Shown here in pieces: positions 58,134 through 64,000 of a DNA stretch of 64,000 nucleotides. The first letter of the stretch is position 1. Each line of letters begins with the position of its first letter. Both the position numbers and the translations under genes were made by a program. The notes under the pieces were generated by a model, which was not told where the DNA came from, did not search any database, and saw only the letters and a program-made list of their open reading frames with translations. The DNA comes from Gonatopus flavifemur (taxonomy: Eukaryota; Arthropoda; Insecta; Hymenoptera; Dryinidae). Location: the NCBI GenBank assembly GCA_018340375.1, contig JAFFJZ010000007.1, forward strand, positions 5,952,001-6,016,000, in the 5' to 3' direction.

Positions 58134-59640
58134 GAAGTTTCAGGCAGATGTTTCCAACAGCGGCCAATATCATACGCGTGCACTGAGGACTTACTTCTTC
58201 CAACTGAAATAAACTCTTCTCATTCTCATTCTGATGATCTTTTTTCATTGAAAACAATGATTCAGTTCAATGGACAAATTTTTCAATAAGTTCAAATTGT
58301 ATCTCTCAAATTCAAGGATGAGTATTTTTACAAATTCGTGTTACAGTTCAATTGAAGAAAAACACTGCTAACTCGCACACGGCTTCCTCGTTTCTAATCA
58401 ACCAATTATAGTGGAACTCACACCATGCTCGAATGAGCAAGGACTCTCTTTTCACATTTCTCAACTAACTGGGATGAGACTTACATGTAACTACTATGGG
58501 AACCCAACTGACCCTTGGCATAAATTCCATTGCAATCGTTGCAATCGGACAACAGGAATGAAAGACATGCTGTGTCGCAAGATCACAATTTTTGTTAACA
58601 TGTTCCCTTCTGTTCCCCCATTTTTCTGTAAGGTTCAATTTGAACCTGATATGGGAGCACTATCGATACTGCATAAAACTGTGGTAAAAATTTTATAACG
58701 ATCAGACTGTAGGAATGGGAGATATCCGCATGATAGCGGAAAATTTCGTGGCGATCCCCAAGTTTACAGTGACCCTGAATGGATTTCCCTGCTTAAGGCA
58801 TGCCTGAGCAGTGCCCATGTGGGGCCAGTTTCTTCAAATCCCAGCTGGATTCTAAATTTCTTCTGGACAGGGCCACCTCTTCCTATTTGCGTTTAAATTG
58901 TAATAAAGCAAATTTCAACTACATAAAATTTCATGTTCGTTCTCATAAAAACAAAGAATGAAAAATACTGAAGTGGCCCTGATCATGACCTGCTCAGGAA
59001 CCGGGGAAACTTACATTTTCATCCAGTGCCTGATCAGAACTGTGGAAAATCCATTAAGGGCCACTGCGATGCCCCTTTTCATTTTCTACCCGGGATGTCT
59101 CACATTTTGTTTCGGACCATAGTGCTTATGATTTTGTTCCCTCACTTCAGATTTGGAATTTATAAAGTACAACTAACACCTTGTGAATTGAATATGCTGG
59201 AAGTTCCATGGTAGCCAGATGATAGGAACGTAAGAGAGGCATGCTTTAAAAATATTGTCAAATAATGCGGATAACAAACAAAATTTTCCATATTTCTGAA
59301 CTGATTTGAATGAAATTGATATGTGACCACTATAGGACCATAATTATGGCATGGTTTGAGTTGCATTGCAATCGGATAATACGATGCACAGATACGCACG
59401 TTCTCTCTGGTGTGTCTGTTTATGCAACGGAGAAGATATGGAGAAATGTCCGCTCCCTGGATTTTCTATAGGATTCGTATTGGTTGGCTTACATGTTAAG
59501 ATGTACTGTTGTGAATCCATCAATATAAATTTTATTGAAAATACTGTGATTTTTCTCTACTTTCATTCTTCCGAAGTTCCAGCTGGAGAATCGGTAATTG
59601 TGCGGTAAGAGTATATCATTATTATGGATATATTTACGAT
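58134..59640. other. Gene-free stretch with small GTGGCCCTG foldbacks
   Basis: GTGGCCCTGATC... and AAGGGCCAC at 58974-59061, and GTGACCCTG...CAGGGCCAC at about 58769-58879, look like two short MITEs. Related words (TTGCAATCG, ATTGCAATCGGA) occur near 58540 and 59365. No gene is supported. Confidence 0.45.
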
Positions 59641-61455
59641 CTGTTGCCTGATTTCGTATCTAATTTTCAATTGAATATTTGCGATCTTCATATTAACATT
59701 GGGGAAATATTCCTTGGGATCAATTCTCTAAGCATCAATAAAGGACCTGGGGATGACGGTATTCCTCCTTTATTCCTAAAATCTTGCAGTTATATATTAT
59801 CACGACCCTTATGGCTCATCTTCAATGCTTCCTTATCTTCAGGTCATTTTCCATCTCGCTGGAAAAATAGTCTGATTATACCGATTTTCAAGGCTGGCAG
59901 CAGATCTGATGTGAGAAACTATAGACCAATATCAATTATAAGCGTGATTCCAAAATTATTTGAATCTTTAGTAACTGATAAATTATCTCCTCTATGTTCT
60001 AGCATCATCTCTGACATGCAACATGGCTTTGTGCCTGGTCGCTCAACAGGCACCAATTTGTCTATTTATTGTAATTATGTTTCGAGGGTTCTGGATGATA
60101 ACAGTCAAGTTGATACTGTTTATACGGATTTCACCAAAGCCTTGGACACTGTTGATCATAACGTTCTTTTATCTAAATTAAATCATCTTGGTTTCCGTGG
60201 TAATATTCTTATTTGGATAAGAAGCTATTTGATGAATCGAACCCAAACTGTCAAAATTAAAAACTTTACCTCAAGGACTATCAATGTTTGCTCAGGCGTT
60301 CCGCAAGGGTCGCATTTGGGACCACTGCTTTTTACACTTTTTATTAATGATATTGGCAACAACTTCAAATTTGCGAAGCATTTAATTTTTGCGGATGATT
60401 TGAAATTGTTCATGAAAATTTCGTCATACGCTGATGCCATTGCTCTGCAGTCGGATTTGTATGAATTGGAATCATGGTGTTCCTTGAATAAATTGAAGCT
60501 GAATATAGTGAAATGTAAAGTTATGAGACTGTCGCGCAAATTGCAGCCCATCACCTTCTCTTATGAGTTGAGTGGCTCAAGCTTGGAGGTTGTGCAGAAT
60601 ATGCTCGATTTGGGTATTACGTTCGATTCCAAGCTTAATTTTACTTCTCACTATCATAATGTGGTGAACACAGCTATGAAGCAGCTCGGTTTTTTGAAGC
60701 GTATGTCTGCTGACTTCAAAGAGCTCTCAACATTGATTACGTTATACAATGCTCTCGTGAGACCTAACTTAGAATACGCGACTCACATTTGGTCTCCTCA
60801 TCATGACAAATATTGTAAACTTATCGAGAGTTCAGCATAGATTTTTACGATTTTTGGCTTTCAAAAATCATACCCCCATGGCTATATCCTGCCATGATTA
60901 TGGTCCGTTGATGGGGTTGTTCAACATGAACACTCTCGAAACTCGTAGAATGATCAATGATTTGGTATTCATTTTCAAAATAATCAATGGTCAAATCAAT
61001 TGCCCTGAACTTCTCTCTCTCTTGAATTTCAATGTACCCTCCAGGTCTCTTAGGAACCCATTACTTTTCAATGTTCCTATGTTTGAGTCGCAATTCTTTT
61101 ATACTGACCCAGTAAATCGAATTTGTTGTTTAGCAAATACTTATAGAGATGAGTTGGATTTCTTTTCTGGATCAGTTTCAGTATTCAAGACTTCTGTCTC
61201 TAGAGCATGTTCTAGTAGGTGTGTGAGATTGTAATATTTTTATACTCGTTATTTATCCTGTACAGGATGTTATATTTTGTACTATGTCTTTTTGTAATCC
61301 GTCTGTTCACTTTATATGATTTCTTTTTTATTATTTTTTTTTTTTTTATTTTTATTTTATTTGTTAAATTTTCACTGTATTGTATCAATAATTCGGCCAC
61401 TAAAGGGCGTTATTGCCCGTTGGATAAATAAATAAATAAATAAATAAATAAATAG
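59641..61455 (+). pseudogene. 5'-truncated non-LTR retrotransposon with reverse transcriptase
   Basis: The first frame (to TAG at 60840) contains RT blocks in order: GPGDDGIPP, NYRPISIISVIPKLFE, QHGFVPGRST, YTDFTKALDTVDH (catalytic Asp near residue 162), SGVPQGSHLGPLLF and FADDLKLF (near 249-253), then a thumb region ending DKYCKLIES. A two-base loss near 60832 shifts the frame; it continues as VQHRFLRFLAFKNHTP to TAA at 61234, the usual C-terminal part. The endonuclease and ORF1 are missing, so the copy is truncated near 59640. The 3' end has a GGGCG...TGCCC hairpin and a (AATA)n tail at 61424-61455. Jockey/CR1-like by motif; the clade is not certain. Confidence 0.88.
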
Positions 61456-61686
61456 ATATATCCTTCAACCCAAGAATACATCTCACAATATACACTCGAT
61501 AACATTTCTGTTTGATACAGTGGATTCCATCCAACTATTCATATGGGCACAAATATCGGTTCAATTACAATCCGATCGCAGTCAGAACTTGTAAACGTGG
61601 CCAAAATCGGATAGAAATTGGTCGGGGTGTCGTACACACATCAATGAAATGATCATGCTGATGTAATAGATAGTGATGAATAATAT
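61456..61686. other. Spacer between the LINE and mariner
   Basis: Nothing coding. ATCGGTTCAATTACAATCCG resembles words near 58.5 and 59.4 kb. Confidence 0.35.
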
Positions 61687-62980
61687 ACGAGGGTGGATTG
61701 ATAAGTTCCCGGCCTGACCAAGAAGAACAACGTTTTCAAGAATTTTTCTTTCTTATTTCTCAACATAATCTCCTCCAAGGCTGATACATTTCTCATAGCG
61801 GTGTTCTAGTCTAGTAATGCCATCTCTATAGACTGATTCGTCAAGCTCCTCAAAATACCCATTTACAGCTTCGATTACTTCTTCATTGTCCGCAAATCTC
61901 TTACCGCCAAGCCATTTTTTGAGGTTAGGAAACAGATAATAGTCACTCGGGGCTAGGTCTGGAGAGTAGGGAGGGTGCGGCATTAATTCAAACTTCAGAT
62001 CGTTGATTTTAGCCATCGCAACGATTGACGTGTGCGCTGGTGCGTTATCGTGATGAAACAAGATTTTTTTCTTCGCCAGATGAGGTCGTTTAATTTTCAC
62101 TTCGTGGCTCAAACGTTGCAATAAGTCTGCGTAGTATTGACAAGTGATAGTTTCACCCTTTTCAAGGTAATCAATGTATATAATACCTCTTGCATCCCAC
62201 AAAACAGTAGCCATAACCTTGTTCCCCGAAAAAATTGTTTTTGCCTTCTTTGGAGTTGGTTCCCCTGGTCCAATCCACCGTTTAGACTGTTCTTTGGTTT
62301 CAGGAGTGTAGTGGTGGACTCAAGTCTCGTCAACGGTTACGAATCGACGCAAAAATTCGCTTGGATTACGCTTATACAACGCCAAATTGGCGGTAGAAAT
62401 GTTCTTTCGAATCAATTTTTGGTCGACTGTTAGCAAACGCGGCACCCATCTTGCACAGAGCTTTTCCATATACAAATGTTGGTGCAAAATATTTTGTACA
62501 CGTTCATATGACATCTTACAGGTCTCAGCTATCTCACGAACTTTTGATCTGCGATCTTTCAGCACTATTTGATGGATTTTTTCGATCATATCTGGAGTTG
62601 TGACTTCAATGGGGCGTCCTGAGCGAGGCTCATCAGAGGTGCTCACACGACCCTTTTTAAACTCGGGAACCCACTGCTTAACGGTTGAATATGATGGGGA
62701 GGATGTCCCCAGTGTTGAGTCCATCTCTTCTTTAATTTCCTTCGGCGTTAACCCCTTCAAATAAAAGTATCTGATGACAGCACGATTTTCCAGCTTTTCC
62801 ATTCTTACGAAGAACACAGAGGCGTCTTGGTCAGCGTGCTCTCAAAACTAAACTGACATGGCGATCGGACCGGAACTATAGCTACAAGCTATCTAAAGAT
62901 GGTACTATAGAACGCCACCTCAAGGTAGGCCTAGTGGCGCCATCTCTTGGTCAGGCCGGAAACTTATCAATCCACCCTTG
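61687..62980 (-). mobile_element. mariner transposon, complete, 1,294 bp
   Basis: The terminal repeats of about 36 bp begin CGAGGGTGGATTGATAAGTT at the left and, in inverse, CAAGGGTGGATTGATAAGTT at the right, with two mismatches. TA flanks both ends (61685-61686, 62981-62982). The size is typical for mariner. Confidence 0.95.
61753..62802 (-). pseudogene. mariner transposase with a single premature stop
   Basis: From ATG 62802 the frame runs 350 codons to 61753, the normal length. The N-terminal helix-turn-helix region ([33 protein letters not shown]) is present, followed by ARWVPRLLT and FVTVDET with the first catalytic Asp (about 158). A TGA at 62320-62322 (codon 161) replaces the Trp usual after DET. 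The same frame continues with VHHYTPETKEQSKRW, HHDNAPAHTS (second Asp) and YSPDLAPSDYYLF (third Asp), with 34 residues between the last two, the D,D34D mariner signature. No other damage is seen. Confidence 0.95.
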
Positions 62981-62982
62981 TA

Positions 62983-63383
62983 ATTGAATCAGAATCACTG
63001 TACATTCAGAAAAACTTTGCATTGCTCCTATCTCCCAATTTCATTTCTGTGGTTTCAAACTAATTATGCTTGATATTTTCATTCAAGTTCGATTCTCAAT
63101 ACTTTGGTTAATTAAATAATAATTAAGATTTGGTGAAAAAATAAGTTTATATGATGTTTCTTTTGTCTATCCAACTTGAAACATTTCCAGAATACAAATG
63201 AATTTTCTACTAGAAAAAAAGTTAAGAAAAATGATTGAGATCATCCATGTCAAATTCCATCAATCCACTAATCACTCAACTGATTGAATGGTCAAATATT
63301 GATGTATTATTAACATGAACTAAATCCCAGCATCTTGACAAATATTTTCTCTCGATACAACGAGACCCATGGTCCCTACCAGG
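62983..63383. other. Gene-free stretch
   Basis: AT-rich; nothing recognised. Confidence 0.4.
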
Positions 63384-63391
63384 TCCTAGTC

Positions 63392-63532
63392 TAGTGATAG
63401 GCGATATTTGGGAATATCGATATTTTTTATAAAAGTTTTGTCGAGTTTATATTGAATTCGATCGAATATTGATAAAAATTCTATACAAATTTTATATGAA
63501 ATATCGATATCGTGAAATATCTCCGATCACTA
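63392..63532. mobile_element. Non-autonomous hAT derivative, 141 bp
   Basis: It starts TAGTGATAGGCGATATTT and ends AAATATCTCCGATCACTA, with the exact 8-bp duplication TCCTAGTC on both sides (63384-63391, 63533-63540). Ends and the ATATCGATAT words match the hAT at 7876-13296, so that element's transposase is the likely source of mobility. Confidence 0.92.
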
Positions 63533-63540
63533 TCCTAGTC

Positions 63541-64000
63541 CTGATCTTGTCTCGACTCTTGTATCCTGGAGTCTTGTCTTGATTTTCAATATAAGACAAG
63601 ACAAGATCGAGCTAATTGTTGGTCTCAAGTCCACCCCTATAGGAAATGCGACTTTTTCCGAATATTTTTTCATGGTTTTGATCCTCAAAATGTCCCGGCG
63701 CATTCTTACAACTTCTTGTGTTATTCCGATTATTATACTGGTGTACACTTATTCTTATATACCATGTGTGATAATAAGCGTTTTTTGACTGAAAGATATC
63801 ACGGATAACTCTTTTATAGCATTTACAACTCTTGAGAGGACATCAAGGGGTGGCAGAAATGAACGCATTGGATATCATTTCGGCATTTTCAAGATAACAT
63901 TATGAAGGTTTCAAATGACTGTTTATTTGAATAAAGGAACGCTGATGTGGAGTAACACCACACTTGCCATCCTTCAACCCGCATACATGATTAGACAAAG
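63541..64000. other. Gene-free end of the window
   Basis: GTCTTGTCTTG / CAAGACAAGAC words near 63560-63610 form a dyad like that near 55.55 kb. No supported gene follows. Confidence 0.4.

Noticed and set aside
60225..60554. 109-codon minus ORF
   Set aside because: Antisense shadow of the reverse transcriptase frame.
1..64000. CRISPR arrays, bacterial operons, rRNA
   Set aside because: The repeats lack regular short spacers, genes are spliced and eukaryotic in type, and no rRNA core sequence was seen.

Overview
This 64 kb window is AT-rich eukaryotic DNA with short GT..AG introns and very dense transposable elements. The families (piggyBac, mariner, hAT, a Crypton-like recombinase, a jockey/CR1-like LINE, tRNA-derived SINEs, many foldback MITEs) point to an arthropod and most likely an insect. 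I would guess Hymenoptera, with low confidence. No standard single-copy housekeeping gene is recognisable. The few host-like exons lie on the minus strand around 21.5-23.5 kb and 38-41 kb, and on the plus strand around 13.9 kb.

Layout. 0.4-5.9 kb: an apparently complete DNA transposon with two ~1.1 kb inverted arms and an intact two-exon transposase-like gene (DGCGGQNKN family), carrying small nested MITEs. 6.8-13.5 kb: a foldback element split by a SINE and by a 5.4 kb hAT transposon with a perfect 8-bp target duplication; the hAT carries a transposase with one in-frame stop, a second small two-exon gene and nested MITEs. 13.9-14.4 kb: an acidic exon-like ORF. 15-20 kb: gene-free, foldback MITEs. 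21.5-23.5 kb: minus-strand exon candidates. 23.5-34.5 kb: long inverted arms, a foldback element full of ~57-bp repeats, and MITEs. 34.7-39.2 kb: fragments, a 390-bp palindrome and a 73-bp minisatellite. 38-41.1 kb: two exons resembling DUF4806 proteins. 41.8-43.3 kb: a piggyBac transposase ORF. 44.9-46.8 kb: a decayed Crypton-like tyrosine recombinase gene interrupted by a MITE whose empty site can be reconstructed. 48.2-51.1 kb: a tandem repeat and a ~174-bp satellite with higher-order structure. 56-58.1 kb: a foldback element with ~180-bp internal repeats. 59.6-61.5 kb: a 5'-truncated LINE. 61.7-63.0 kb: a complete mariner copy with one premature stop. 63.4 kb: a short non-autonomous relative of the hAT at 7.9 kb.

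The genes do not form a pathway; the window is a layered record of transposition. The most interesting parts are the long-armed GQNKN transposon at 381-5948, which looks intact and whose superfamily I cannot name, and the CAC(T/G)GAG foldback family. Seven dispersed copies of that family are flanked by matching TA, TG or CA dinucleotides, and one lies at a TA inside a former coding sequence.
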